Below are positions 1-8,333 of a stretch of DNA of 64,000 bases, in pieces. Every line of letters starts with the position of its first letter. Position 1 is the first letter of the stretch. Both the position numbers and the translations under genes were made by a program. Source of the stretch: Aurantibacter_A sp039941195 (GTDB taxonomy: Bacteria > Bacteroidota > Bacteroidia > Flavobacteriales > Flavobacteriaceae); the NCBI RefSeq assembly GCF_039941195.1, contig NZ_JBDVFA010000085.1:124001-188000 (forward strand), in the 5' to 3' direction. The notes under the pieces are model-generated. The model was not told the DNA's origin, did not search any database, and was given only the letters and a program-made list of their open reading frames with translations.

Positions 1-206
1 TCTGTACGTGGATTGAAATTTTGAAAATAATCGGATTCATCATATGTTTGAATTGAGTATAAATCAGTGCCAATAGTATTAGAAACAAGATTTCTTTCTT
101 TCATAAAACTATTCCACAGCTGATGCGTTTTATTATTCATTAACGACATTATTATCGACTTTCCAATAAGTAATTTTTCGTGAAGTTCTTCTATTCTTGC
201 TTCCAA
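1..206 (-). CDS. GyrI-like / AraC effector-binding domain protein, cut by window edge
   Basis: An open frame runs off the left edge on the minus strand and has no in-frame stop over about 70 codons. The translation contains LEARIEELHEKLLIGKSI, NNKTHQLWNSFM and YSIQTYDESDYF. This matches the GyrI-like small-molecule-binding domains of flavobacterial AraC-type or stand-alone regulators, which share the pattern GK....N.T..LW..F and a later YS.Q.Y. The first usable start is a TTG at 204-206; an ATG at 147-149 would cut off conserved residues. The family binds small ligands, but the ligand here is unknown. Only the N-terminal part is present, so it cannot be told whether a DNA-binding domain follows. 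Confidence 0.6.
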   Translation of the reverse strand, partial: MEARIEELHEKLLIGKSIIMSLMNNKTHQLWNSFMKERNLVSNTIGTDLYSIQTYDESDYFQNFNPRT

Positions 207-362
207 ATTAATTCGATTTTAAAAGTTATTTTTTAATTTTTGTATGGCTGATATTTTAAATATATGCACTTTTTACGTTAGCTATTTATTGCATGTTAAA
301 TTATTAAACGAGTTATCTAGGCCGTAATGTTAGTGTTTTTTTATTCGCTTTTCTGAATCACT

Positions 363-370
363 TATATTTG
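363..370 (+). promoter_or_regulatory. -7 box of the cyclophilin gene
   Basis: TATATTTG matches the Bacteroidota -7 consensus TAnnTTTG and lies about 20 bases before the ATG at 392. No clear TTG -33 box is seen at the expected distance. Confidence 0.5.
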
Positions 371-391
371 AAAAACACAATTCTATAATTT

Positions 392-970
392 ATGAAATAT
401 CTTTTTTTTTTACCTTTAATTCTTTTTGTAAAAATATGTTCGGCTCAAAAAACTTATGAAATTGGACAAATTTTAACTCCAGAAGGTGAAATTTTGGTTT
501 GGTTGCATAATGAAACGCCAAAACACAAAGCTAGTTTTATTCAATTAGCAAATGATGGTTATTGGGATTCATTATCTTTCAATCGTGTTATTCCAAATTT
601 TGTTGCTCAAGCAGGTTGCCCTGATACTCCCGAGGGATTTAACGACCCTGAATATTTATTGGCACCAGAATTTAATGATAAGCTAGTGCATAATTATGGG
701 GCCTTAGGTGCTGGTCGTGATGCGAATGCAGAAAAACTATCGGCGCGATGTCAATTTTATATTGTACAAAACAAAAATGGCGAACACAGGTTAGATGGTG
801 ATTACACCGTGTTTGGAAAAGTTATAAAAGGAATGGACGTTATTGATAAAATCGTCAATGTAAAACGAGATTCAATAGATGAGCCAATACTACCTATTAC
901 TTTGGATGTAAATATTATAGTTATGAAGAAAAAGGAATTAAAAAATATATATCAGAACTATATGGATTAA
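392..970 (+). CDS. Secreted peptidyl-prolyl cis-trans isomerase, cyclophilin type
   Basis: A 192-residue cyclophilin that isomerises proline peptide bonds, probably as a folding helper in the periplasm. Residues 1-18 form a signal peptide ending CSA before QKTY. The cyclophilin core follows: FNRVIPNF at 63-70 with Q73 (family form FxRVIPxFxxQxG), QFYIV at 121-125, and DGDYTVFGKV at 135-144 leading into the last strand. The arginine of the FNRV motif is present, so it is probably active. It is followed by pepP after 47 bases on the same strand and may be co-transcribed. The call is firm at family level; substrates are unknown. Confidence 0.9.
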   Translation: MKYLFFLPLILFVKICSAQKTYEIGQILTPEGEILVWLHNETPKHKASFIQLANDGYWDSLSFNRVIPNFVAQAGCPDTPEGFNDPEYLLAPEFNDKLVHNYGALGAGRDANAEKLSARCQFYIVQNKNGEHRLDGDYTVFGKVIKGMDVIDKIVNVKRDSIDEPILPITLDVNIIVMKKKELKNIYQNYMD

Positions 971-1017
971 GAATTCTATTTTGTTTCCTTAATTTTATCG
1001 ATTCGAAGCTATATATT

Positions 1018-2316
1018 ATGAAATACGAATTAATTCAGAATACTCTTTTTATAAAAAACCGCAAGAAATTCATGGCGCAAATGAAGCCAAAAAGCATTGC
1101 TGTTTTTAACTCCAACGACATATATCCAGTAAGTGCTGATAGTACTTTGCCATTTGAACAACACCGAGATATTTTTTATTTAAGTGGTGCAGATCAGGAA
1201 GAAACCATATTGGTTTTATTTCCAGAAGCGTTGAATAAAAAACATAGAGAAGTATTGTTTGTTAGAGAAACCAATGAACACATTGCTATATGGGAGGGTG
1301 CTAAATTAACTAAGGATAAAGCTACTGAAGTCTCAGGAATCGAAACTATATACTGGTTATCGGACTTTGAGAGAATATTTTTTGATTTAATGACCGAAGC
1401 CGATACCATTTATTTTAATACCAATGAACATTATCGGCAAGCGGTAGAAACACAAACTCGTGAAGATCGTTTTATTCAAAAGTGCAAATTACAATTTCCT
1501 GCACACCAGTATGCTAAAAGTAATTCTATTTTACAGAATATTCGTGGGGTAAAGGAGCCCGAAGAATTAGCATTAATGCAAAAGGCTTGTGATATTACTG
1601 AAAAAGGATTTCGTCGGTTATTGGGTTTTATTAAATCAGGCGTTTGGGAATATGAGATAGAAGCTGAATTGTTGCATGAGTTTATACGTAATAGGTCTAA
1701 AGGTTTTGCGTATTCACCCATTATCGCTTCAGGAAATAATGCGAACGTGTTGCATTATCTGGAGAATAATATGGAATGCAAAGATGGTGATCTTATATTG
1801 ATGGACGTTGCAGCAGAATATGCTAATTACTCCAGCGATTTAACGAGAACGGTACCGGTAAATGGAAAGTTTACACAGCGGCAGGCAGCAGTTTATAACG
1901 CAGTACTAAGAGTGAAAAATGAAGCAACAAAAATGTTAGTTCCAGGAACTATTTGGGCCGATTACCATAAAGAATGTGGCAAAATAATGACCTCGGAGTT
2001 ATTGGGTTTAGGATTGCTTGATAAGGCTGATGTTCAAAATGAAAATGCAGATTGGCCGGCATATAAAAAATATTTTATGCACGGTACAAGTCATCATATT
2101 GGTTTGGATACACATGATTACGGGGAATTAAAAACCCCTATGAAAGCCAATATGGTTTTTACAGTAGAACCAGGCATTTATATTCCTGATGAGAAAATGG
2201 GAGTTCGACTTGAAGACGATGTAGTAATTCAAGAAAGTGGAGTCCCTTTTAATTTAATGGCGAATATACCTATAGAGCTTGAAGAGATTGAGAGTTTAAT
2301 GCAGTCCCATTTATAA
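1018..2316 (+). CDS. pepP: Xaa-Pro aminopeptidase, M24B family
   Basis: A 432-residue cytosolic metallopeptidase that removes an N-terminal residue standing before proline. The N-terminal aminopeptidase-P domain covers roughly residues 1-160 and the pita-bread M24 domain the rest. All five expected metal ligands are visible: D263 and D274 (LMDVAAEYANYSSDLTRT), H359 (HGTSHHIGLDTHD), E384 (TVEPGIYIP) and E399 (RLEDDVV). Length is normal for bacterial PepP. There is no signal peptide. It follows the cyclophilin gene, another proline-related enzyme, which may be coincidence. Confidence 0.93.
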   Translation: MKYELIQNTLFIKNRKKFMAQMKPKSIAVFNSNDIYPVSADSTLPFEQHRDIFYLSGADQEETILVLFPEALNKKHREVLFVRETNEHIAIWEGAKLTKDKATEVSGIETIYWLSDFERIFFDLMTEADTIYFNTNEHYRQAVETQTREDRFIQKCKLQFPAHQYAKSNSILQNIRGVKEPEELALMQKACDITEKGFRRLLGFIKSGVWEYEIEAELLHEFIRNRSKGFAYSPIIASGNNANVLHYLENNMECKDGDLILMDVAAEYANYSSDLTRTVPVNGKFTQRQAAVYNAVLRVKNEATKMLVPGTIWADYHKECGKIMTSELLGLGLLDKADVQNENADWPAYKKYFMHGTSHHIGLDTHDYGELKTPMKANMVFTVEPGIYIPDEKMGVRLEDDVVIQESGVPFNLMANIPIELEEIESLMQSHL

Positions 2317-2784
2317 AGATTTTTTTGCGCGCATAATTAAATGGGTAGTCGCATTTTTTAAATAGATATGGTACTCGACTTTACCTTATATATAGATGCT
2401 GGATATTCTTCTATTTTATACCATATTAATAAGGCGTATATATGAATTCCCTTTTTTATTGAATTAAGTGAAGGTTTAAAAAGTTTATTTCGTTCATTGA
2501 ACGATTGTTTCAATTTTCATCGTCAAAAAACAAGGATTAACGGATTGCTTTTTCTGTTGAAGTAACAAAAAGCAATTTGTCACTTCTTTATGGCACGATA
2601 AATCGACCGTTTATCGAATAAAATGTCGTTCATCGAAAAAGCGGCAATATTGAGATGTGTCAGCCAATAAAATAAACTACGATTGCGTTCTAAGAAAGTA
2701 TTTTAAAGTCGAAAATCTAAATACAAATAAAGCCGCTAATTCGGTACCCCTAAATACTGAATTAGTTACCAAAACCTACTTAGC
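2317..2784. other. 468-bp leader rich in inverted and direct repeats
   Basis: There is no gene here. The stretch holds a palindrome CGTTCA-T-TGAACG at 2491-2503, a 10-bp perfect hairpin (ATTGCTTTTT 2544-2553 with AAAAAGCAAT 2567-2576), an inverted pair GATAAA/TTTATC around 2598-2615, and two near-identical sites CGTTTATCGA (2608-2617) and CGTTCATCGA (2627-2636). The site at 2607 also fits the LytTR-type pattern [TA][AC][CA]GTTN[AG][TG]. This looks like a regulated leader for the small gene at 2785. Confidence 0.5.
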
Positions 2785-3003
2785 ATGAAAAAGTTATTTT
2801 GCAGCATTTTTGGTCACCATTACTCAGTCTCCAAAAATGTTACGCTGCACATCAAAGAGTACAAATGCGTTCATTGTGGTAGAGAAGTTACAACAGATGT
2901 AAGTGGGAATTTATCAACCCTTACGCCTGAGCTTCAGGACATCAACCATACTTTAGAAAGTATTTATAGAAAAAGACATCAGGCTTCACAGCAAGTAGCC
3001 TAA
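2785..3003 (+). CDS. Small zinc-ribbon-like protein of unknown function
   Basis: A 72-residue protein. Visible features are C6, the pair H11-H12 and a CVHCGRE knuckle with C28 and C31, so a single zinc site made by C6 or His plus CxxC is plausible. The C-terminal half is polar and probably helical. It resembles short DUF1660-type proteins, which begin with C..FGH and continue with CxxC, but that assignment is tentative. It sits alone behind a 468-bp leader full of repeats, suggesting tight regulation. I see no toxin-like or membrane features. Confidence 0.6.
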   Translation: MKKLFCSIFGHHYSVSKNVTLHIKEYKCVHCGREVTTDVSGNLSTLTPELQDINHTLESIYRKRHQASQQVA

Positions 3004-3211
3004 TTATGTTATGGCAATAACAATCTTAACCATTTAGGAAGAGATCTAAGTTTTATTCCTGGAAATTTAAGAAAGCGCCCTTCTTCTTGACCGTCGTTCG
3101 CCCCACAACCGTCATATATGGGAAATGCCCTTGATTTTCGGGAATATTTTTTTAACGAAATCTGTAATTACTTAGAGTTACACAAGTTCAATTCTATCTA
3201 GTTATTTACAA

Positions 3212-3225
3212 CTGCTTTAAAGCAG
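3212..3225. repeat. Perfect 14-bp palindrome
   Basis: CTGCTTTAAAGCAG is self-complementary and lies directly before the terminator hairpin. It may be part of the same terminator region or a protein site. Confidence 0.4.
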
Positions 3226-3257
3226 AAAAGCCTCGATCTATATGATTGAGGTTTTTT
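3226..3257. terminator. Bidirectional intrinsic terminator
   Basis: AAAAG, a stem CCTCGAT (3231-3237), a 7-base loop and ATTGAGG (3245-3251) are followed by six T. The A run on the left gives a T run for the minus strand, so it can end both the small gene at 2785 and the minus-strand hydrolase gene. Confidence 0.75.
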
Positions 3258-4287
3258 ATTTTATAGTTTTTTCGAAATGTACTAACATAGCATCTGTAAT
3301 TTCGTCGATTTTGGAATCCGGCAAATCATGTCCCATATTATTAATCCATAAACTATGAGCATTAGGAATTATGGTCTTCATTTTTTTTCCATGGCTAATT
3401 GGCATTACTGGATCTTTTTCACCGTGGATTATTAGTGTAGGAATAGTTAAATTAGTTAGATATTTATTCCGTGTTTCTGAAATTAAAATTGCTTCAAAAT
3501 GATGTTTTGCAGCGATTAGTTTATAACCTTCTCTTTCTTTTAGATTATAGGCGGAAACCTCAGCCATAGTTTTAATATCTATATCGCCAGTTGCCGTTCC
3601 CATTAAAATTCTTTTTTGAATAATTTGTCTTTTAATCTGTCCTTTTTTGCTTCCAAAAAAACCATGTTTAAGAATAGCGCTTATCATTTGTGGAATTACT
3701 TCATTAGACATTGGCTCTAATTCGGAATCCATTGCATCACCGGAAGACATTATCGAAGTAAGCGTTGCAGTTCTGTCCGGTTGTTCTATTGCGATTATTT
3801 GTGCAATCATACCGCCCATCGATGCACCAACAATATGAGCTTTTTCAATTGCCAGATTGTCTAATATGGCAAGTGCATCTGATGCCATGTCGGTAAGGGA
3901 ATAGGCATTTTTCTTTTTCCACTTTTCAGTTGATGTTGAAAGCCCTGTTCCTCTATGGTCGAAACGTACCACTTGATACCCCGATTTCGTAAAATTCGAA
4001 ATTAATGATGGGGGCCAACTTAATGCATCTTGGCCGTTACCCATAATCAATAAAATAGTTCCTCTAGATTCTATTTCCGGATTAATTTTTTCGTACCAAA
4101 TAGAATGACTAGCGTTTTTTGCAAAACCTGATTCACCGGTAATAATTTTAGTGGTTGGAGCTTTTAGGGCTTCCTTTATTAGGCTTTTATCGGCTTTAGA
4201 AAGTTTAGGAATTGAAGTGCAACTGGCAATTATGAATAGTAGGCCAAATACATAAAATAAAATTTTAAAATTTTTGCCAGCTATCAT
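3256..4287 (-). CDS. Lipoprotein alpha/beta hydrolase
   Basis: A 343-residue alpha/beta-fold hydrolase. Residues 1-23 form a lipoprotein signal ending FIIASC with C23 as the lipidated cysteine. The fold motifs are RFDHRGTGLS, the nucleophile elbow GASMGG (S156), the acid in HGEKDPVMP and the histidine in NMGHDLPD, so the catalytic triad is complete. The substrate is unknown; close relatives are annotated as esterases or peroxidase-like hydrolases. It lies 12 bases downstream of thiL on the same strand and probably shares its transcript. Confidence 0.85.
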   Translation of the reverse strand: MIAGKNFKILFYVFGLLFIIASCTSIPKLSKADKSLIKEALKAPTTKIITGESGFAKNASHSIWYEKINPEIESRGTILLIMGNGQDALSWPPSLISNFTKSGYQVVRFDHRGTGLSTSTEKWKKKNAYSLTDMASDALAILDNLAIEKAHIVGASMGGMIAQIIAIEQPDRTATLTSIMSSGDAMDSELEPMSNEVIPQMISAILKHGFFGSKKGQIKRQIIQKRILMGTATGDIDIKTMAEVSAYNLKEREGYKLIAAKHHFEAILISETRNKYLTNLTIPTLIIHGEKDPVMPISHGKKMKTIIPNAHSLWINNMGHDLPDSKIDEITDAMLVHFEKTIK

Positions 4288-4299
4288 TTTATTGAGAGA

Positions 4300-5349
4300 T
4301 TATGATTTTTCAAATGAATTCCAACCCTGAGCAGATAAAGGAATTTTAGTATTGGCTCTAGTTATTAAATGTGATCCTTCTGCGGGTTCAGTCATATGTC
4401 CGATTACCGTTAAGTTTGGATTGCCTTTTATTTTGTCAAAATCGTTTTGATCAACGGTAAAAAGCAATTCATAATCTTCACCACCACTCAGAGCAATCAT
4501 AGTGCTATCCACTTTAAATTCTTCACAAGCAGCTATTACTGTTGGGTCTAGTGGAATTTTATCTTCAAATAAGTTACAGCCCACTGCACTATTTTTACAG
4601 AGATGTAGAATTTCAGAAGATAGTCCGTCGCTAATGTCAATCATTGCCGTTGGCAAAACATTTAGCTCCTTTAGTAGCTTAACAATGTCTTTTCTTGCTT
4701 CAGGTTTTAATTGCCTTTCAACAATGTAAGTGTATGGTTCTAAGTCGGGTTGGTTATTGGGGTTTACTTTAAAAACTTCTTTTTCACGTTCTAAAACTTG
4801 AAGTCCCATATATGCACCACCTAGATCGCCGCTAACTACCAATAAATCATTTGGTTTTGCTTTGTCTCTATAAGTAACCTCATCTTCATTTGCTTCTCCG
4901 ATAGCGGTGATGCTAATGAGTAAACCAGTTAGTGATGAGGTGGTGTCCCCACCAATTAAATCAACACCAAATGTTTTACATGCTTGGTGGATTCCAGCAT
5001 ACAATTCTTCTAAAGCTTCAACTGGAAACCTATTAGAAGCTGCTATAGATACTGTAATTTGAGTAGCATTGGCGTTCATTGCATAAACATCAGAAAGGTT
5101 TACCATTACCGATTTGTAACCGAGATGTTTTAAGGGCATATAGCTTAGGTCAAAATGAATGCCTTCAATTAAGAGGTCAGTAGTAACTATAGCTTTCTTT
5201 TCTCCAAAATTAAGCACTGCGGCATCATCTCCAATACCTTTTACAGTTGATTTATGTGCAATTTTAAAATGTTGTGTCAGATGTTCTATTAGTCCAAATT
5301 CACCTAATTGTTCCAACGATGTACGTTCTTGGTTTTTATCTTCTAGCAT
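4300..5349 (-). CDS. thiL: Thiamine-monophosphate kinase
   Basis: A 349-residue enzyme that phosphorylates thiamine phosphate to thiamine diphosphate with ATP, the last step of cofactor synthesis. The AIR-synthase-like fold is shown by GIGDDAAVL, TTDLLIEGIHFD, LSDVYAMNA, GGDTTSS, DISDGLSSEI and GGEDYELLF, all in the expected order and carrying the aspartates that hold magnesium and substrate. Length is usual for the family. There is no other thiamine gene nearby. The lipoprotein hydrolase follows after 12 bases. Confidence 0.93.
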   Translation of the reverse strand: MLEDKNQERTSLEQLGEFGLIEHLTQHFKIAHKSTVKGIGDDAAVLNFGEKKAIVTTDLLIEGIHFDLSYMPLKHLGYKSVMVNLSDVYAMNANATQITVSIAASNRFPVEALEELYAGIHQACKTFGVDLIGGDTTSSLTGLLISITAIGEANEDEVTYRDKAKPNDLLVVSGDLGGAYMGLQVLEREKEVFKVNPNNQPDLEPYTYIVERQLKPEARKDIVKLLKELNVLPTAMIDISDGLSSEILHLCKNSAVGCNLFEDKIPLDPTVIAACEEFKVDSTMIALSGGEDYELLFTVDQNDFDKIKGNPNLTVIGHMTEPAEGSHLITRANTKIPLSAQGWNSFEKS

Positions 5350-5385
5350 AAGGCAAAAATAAGGAGTATATGTAAAAATATAGGC

Positions 5386-5421
5386 ATAAAAAAACCAGAG
5401 CTTAAGGACTCTGGTTGTTTT
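5386..5421 (-). terminator. Intrinsic terminator of the Gfo/Idh gene
   Basis: The stem AACCAGAG (5393-5400) pairs with CTCTGGTT (5409-5416) across an 8-base loop. On the minus strand it is followed by a run of seven T, so it ends the oxidoreductase transcript before thiL. Confidence 0.75.
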
Positions 5422-5443
5422 ATACTAAATATATAGAAGAAGA

Positions 5444-6901
5444 CTATCCAACAGAATAACCTTTTCTGTATTCACGTTTTACATATTTATTTGCTGGATC
5501 GAAGTTTGTAACCTTCATGTTTTCAGCATCCCATTGTAGACGTTTTCTACCATGATACATTGATCCACCACTCCAGAATCCTTTATTTTCAGCTTTAGGA
5601 TCTATTTCGAAATATGATTTCAATGCAATGTTACCAATAAGTACACTTTCAGTAAATGGACCAGAATAATCGAAAGAAGAACTTGTTTCGGCATTGCCAT
5701 ATCCGGCCATACAAGCATTTACCCATTGTACGTAATGTCCTTCTGGCACACGCTTAATAGTTTGTTCAACTTCAAATTGCTCATTCAGTGTTAAAGGAAG
5801 TAATCTTGGGTTTGCACCATAACAATCAGCTAATAACTTTCCTTTGTCTCCAATGAAAAGAATGCCTCCATCCCAGTTGCCCATTGGCTCATCATCACCC
5901 ATTTCTTCTGGACGTTCAGCAATAAGACCACCATCCATCCAAGTAAATTTAATATTACCCATACCATCTGTTCTTGGATAGTTAATATGTATTTTACTTG
6001 AGTTAGGGAAACTCTTTGGGTAATTAGCAGTTTCAAATTTACCTTTAAAAGCATCTGAGACACTACATTCTACTGAATCTGGATATAAAATAGGAAGTAT
6101 TCTGAAAGCGGGATCCATAATATGGCAAGCCATATCACCTAATGCCCCTGTGCCAAAATCAGACCAACCTCTCCAATCAAAAGGTAGGTAAGCATCATTA
6201 TAATCGCGATATTCAGCTGTACCTAGCCATAAATCCCAATCTAAACCTTTCGGTATTTTATTCTTTTTAGTCGGTGTTTCAAGAGCTTGAGGCCAGATAG
6301 CTCGGTTTGTCCAACATTTAACAGTATGTACATCACCAATAATTCCAGTATCATAAATTTCTTGCATCTTACGAACACCGTCTCCAGATCCACCTTGATT
6401 TCCCATTTGGGTTACCACTTTAAATTTAGCTGCAGCTTCAGTAAGCATTCTTGCTTCCCAAATATCATGAGTCAAAGGTTTTTGCACATATACATGCTTG
6501 CCCATCTCCATGGCCTTATATGTTGCTACGGCATGGTTGTGATCAGGAGTTGATACAGAAACAGCATCAATATTATCCTTCTCTTTATCTAGCATTGTTC
6601 TAAAATCTTTGTAATAACTAGCCTTAGGGAAATTTTTTCTCGACTCAACTGCTTGTCTATCGTCAACATCGCACATGGCTACTATTCGAGCATTTGGACT
6701 TTCTGTAAAAGAAGTCATATCACTTCTCCCTTTGCCACCTGCACCAATACCAGCAATATTTAAAGTATCACTAGGTGCAACAAATCCAGGTCCGCCTAAT
6801 ACATGTCTTGGTACTATCATAAATCCGGCAGACGCCAATCCGGTATTTTTAAGAAATTTACGGCGCGAATCACTTTTCAATTTGTTACGTTTTTCACTCA
6901 T
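5444..6901 (-). CDS. Tat-exported Gfo/Idh/MocA family oxidoreductase
   Basis: A 485-residue NAD(P)-dependent sugar or cyclitol oxidoreductase. SRRKFLKNTGLASAG at 12-26 is a twin-arginine signal, so it is folded in the cytosol and exported. A Rossmann fold follows (GIGAGGKGRSD), then a VQKPLTH motif in place of the usual EKP. The C-terminal half is the typical Gfo/Idh/MocA substrate domain of Bacteroidota, which are abundant in carbohydrate degraders. The substrate cannot be deduced. It is a single gene with its own terminator. Confidence 0.88.
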   Translation of the reverse strand: MSEKRNKLKSDSRRKFLKNTGLASAGFMIVPRHVLGGPGFVAPSDTLNIAGIGAGGKGRSDMTSFTESPNARIVAMCDVDDRQAVESRKNFPKASYYKDFRTMLDKEKDNIDAVSVSTPDHNHAVATYKAMEMGKHVYVQKPLTHDIWEARMLTEAAAKFKVVTQMGNQGGSGDGVRKMQEIYDTGIIGDVHTVKCWTNRAIWPQALETPTKKNKIPKGLDWDLWLGTAEYRDYNDAYLPFDWRGWSDFGTGALGDMACHIMDPAFRILPILYPDSVECSVSDAFKGKFETANYPKSFPNSSKIHINYPRTDGMGNIKFTWMDGGLIAERPEEMGDDEPMGNWDGGILFIGDKGKLLADCYGANPRLLPLTLNEQFEVEQTIKRVPEGHYVQWVNACMAGYGNAETSSSFDYSGPFTESVLIGNIALKSYFEIDPKAENKGFWSGGSMYHGRKRLQWDAENMKVTNFDPANKYVKREYRKGYSVG

Positions 6902-7071
6902 TTTTCGATATAATTAGTTGATTAAATCAATAAAGATCAAGGTAAATTAATATTTCGAATTCTCCCAATTGCTAAAATAGAATTTACACATGAAACTTAT
7001 TTGTGTTATTTACTACTATTGTAATGGTATCTTAACAATGGTCATTTTATAAATGCAATTTTTGAAAACCG

Positions 7072-7079
7072 TATCTTTA
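7072..7079 (+). promoter_or_regulatory. Probable -7 box for the LVIVD lipoprotein gene
   Basis: TATCTTTA differs from TAnnTTTG by one base. It lies 25 bases before the ATG at 7104 and downstream of an in-frame ATG at 7053, so it supports the 7104 start. Confidence 0.35.
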
Positions 7080-7103
7080 TGTATCAAAAGAAATATTCTT
7101 GCT

Positions 7104-8333
7104 ATGAAAAAATTTCTGTTGTTTACTTTGTTTATTAGTGTAGTTCTAGCTTGTTCAAACAATGATGATTTTAATATAGATTCTGAGGAAGAAATAGATG
7201 TTATTCCTATAACCCAAACTGGGAATGTACCTTGTGAGGGTGGATTGGCAGGAGAATATCCTTGTAATGACTATGATCAAATTGGTAATATTACCCTTGC
7301 AACTTTCGGTGCTAGTTCGGGTAATGATTGTTGGGGTTGGACGGATCCAGATAGTGGTAAAGAATATGCCTTAATGGGTTTGGATAATGGGACTGTTTTT
7401 GTCGATATTTCTGATGATCAAAATTTAGTTTATTTAGGAAAACTACCTACAGCAACGGTAGCAAGTTCTTGGCGTGATGTTAAAGTTTATGAAAATCATG
7501 CTTACATTGTTTCGGAAGCTCAAGGCCATGGAATGCAAGTTTTCGATTTAACACGATTGAGAAATGTAGGAAGTCCGCCGGAGACATTTGATGCAGATTT
7601 TCAATATACCGAATTTGGTAATGCTCATAATATTGTGGTTAATGAAGAAACAGGTTTTGCATATGCTGTTGGCACCACTACTTTTAGTGGGGGAGGACAT
7701 TTTGTAAATATTCAAAATCCGAAATTACCGGTTGCTTCAGGGGGTCATTCAGCGAATGGATATACCCACGATGCTCAAGCGATTACCTACAATGGGCCAG
7801 ATTCTGATTATAGTGGCAAAGAGATTTTCATCGGTGCAAATGAAGACAGAGTAGCGATTATTGATGTAACTGACAAAGCCAACCCACAAGAAATAAGTAC
7901 AATTACCTACGATAATTTCAGCTATACGCATCAAGGGTGGTTTACAGAAGATCAACAATATTTTATTCTTGGTGATGAAACCGATGAAACAAATTTTGGT
8001 TTTAACTCAAGAACTTTAATTTTTGACTTTGCTGATTTAGATAATCCCGTTTTACATGACACCTATTTGGGACCAACAGCTGCAATTGATCACAATGGGT
8101 ATGTTTTAGGAAATCAGTTTTATTTAGCCAATTATACGGCCGGTATGCGGGTGCTTGATATTTCAAATATAGAGGGTAAAAATATTTCGGAAGTGGGCTT
8201 TTTTGATACTCACCCTTCTACCGATAAGGCAGATTTTAATGGGGTTTGGAGTGTTTACCCTTTCTTTTTAAGTGGTAAGATATTAATTAGCGATATAAAT
8301 CGAGGACTATTTATTGTCAAGAAATCTAATTGA
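7104..8333 (+). CDS. Choice-of-anchor-B lipoprotein with LVIVD-type repeats
   Basis: About 409 residues. I choose the ATG at 7104 because it gives a clean lipoprotein signal, MKKFLLFTLFISVVLACS, and lies after the promoter box; an upstream in-frame ATG at 7053 would bury it. The body shows blades such as YALMGLDNGTVFVDIS, AYIVSEAQGHGMQVFDL and EDRVAIIDVTDKANPQEIS, typical of LVIVD-repeat beta-propellers of the choice-of-anchor-B family. These are surface or periplasmic proteins of unknown role. The stop codon overlaps the start of the next lipoprotein gene (TGATG), so the two are translated together. Confidence 0.85.
   Translation: MKKFLLFTLFISVVLACSNNDDFNIDSEEEIDVIPITQTGNVPCEGGLAGEYPCNDYDQIGNITLATFGASSGNDCWGWTDPDSGKEYALMGLDNGTVFVDISDDQNLVYLGKLPTATVASSWRDVKVYENHAYIVSEAQGHGMQVFDLTRLRNVGSPPETFDADFQYTEFGNAHNIVVNEETGFAYAVGTTTFSGGGHFVNIQNPKLPVASGGHSANGYTHDAQAITYNGPDSDYSGKEIFIGANEDRVAIIDVTDKANPQEISTITYDNFSYTHQGWFTEDQQYFILGDETDETNFGFNSRTLIFDFADLDNPVLHDTYLGPTAAIDHNGYVLGNQFYLANYTAGMRVLDISNIEGKNISEVGFFDTHPSTDKADFNGVWSVYPFFLSGKILISDINRGLFIVKKSN

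Noticed and set aside
5830..6063. 77-codon minus-strand frame in the Gfo/Idh gene
   Set aside because: It is an overlapping frame inside an intact oxidoreductase gene on the same strand.
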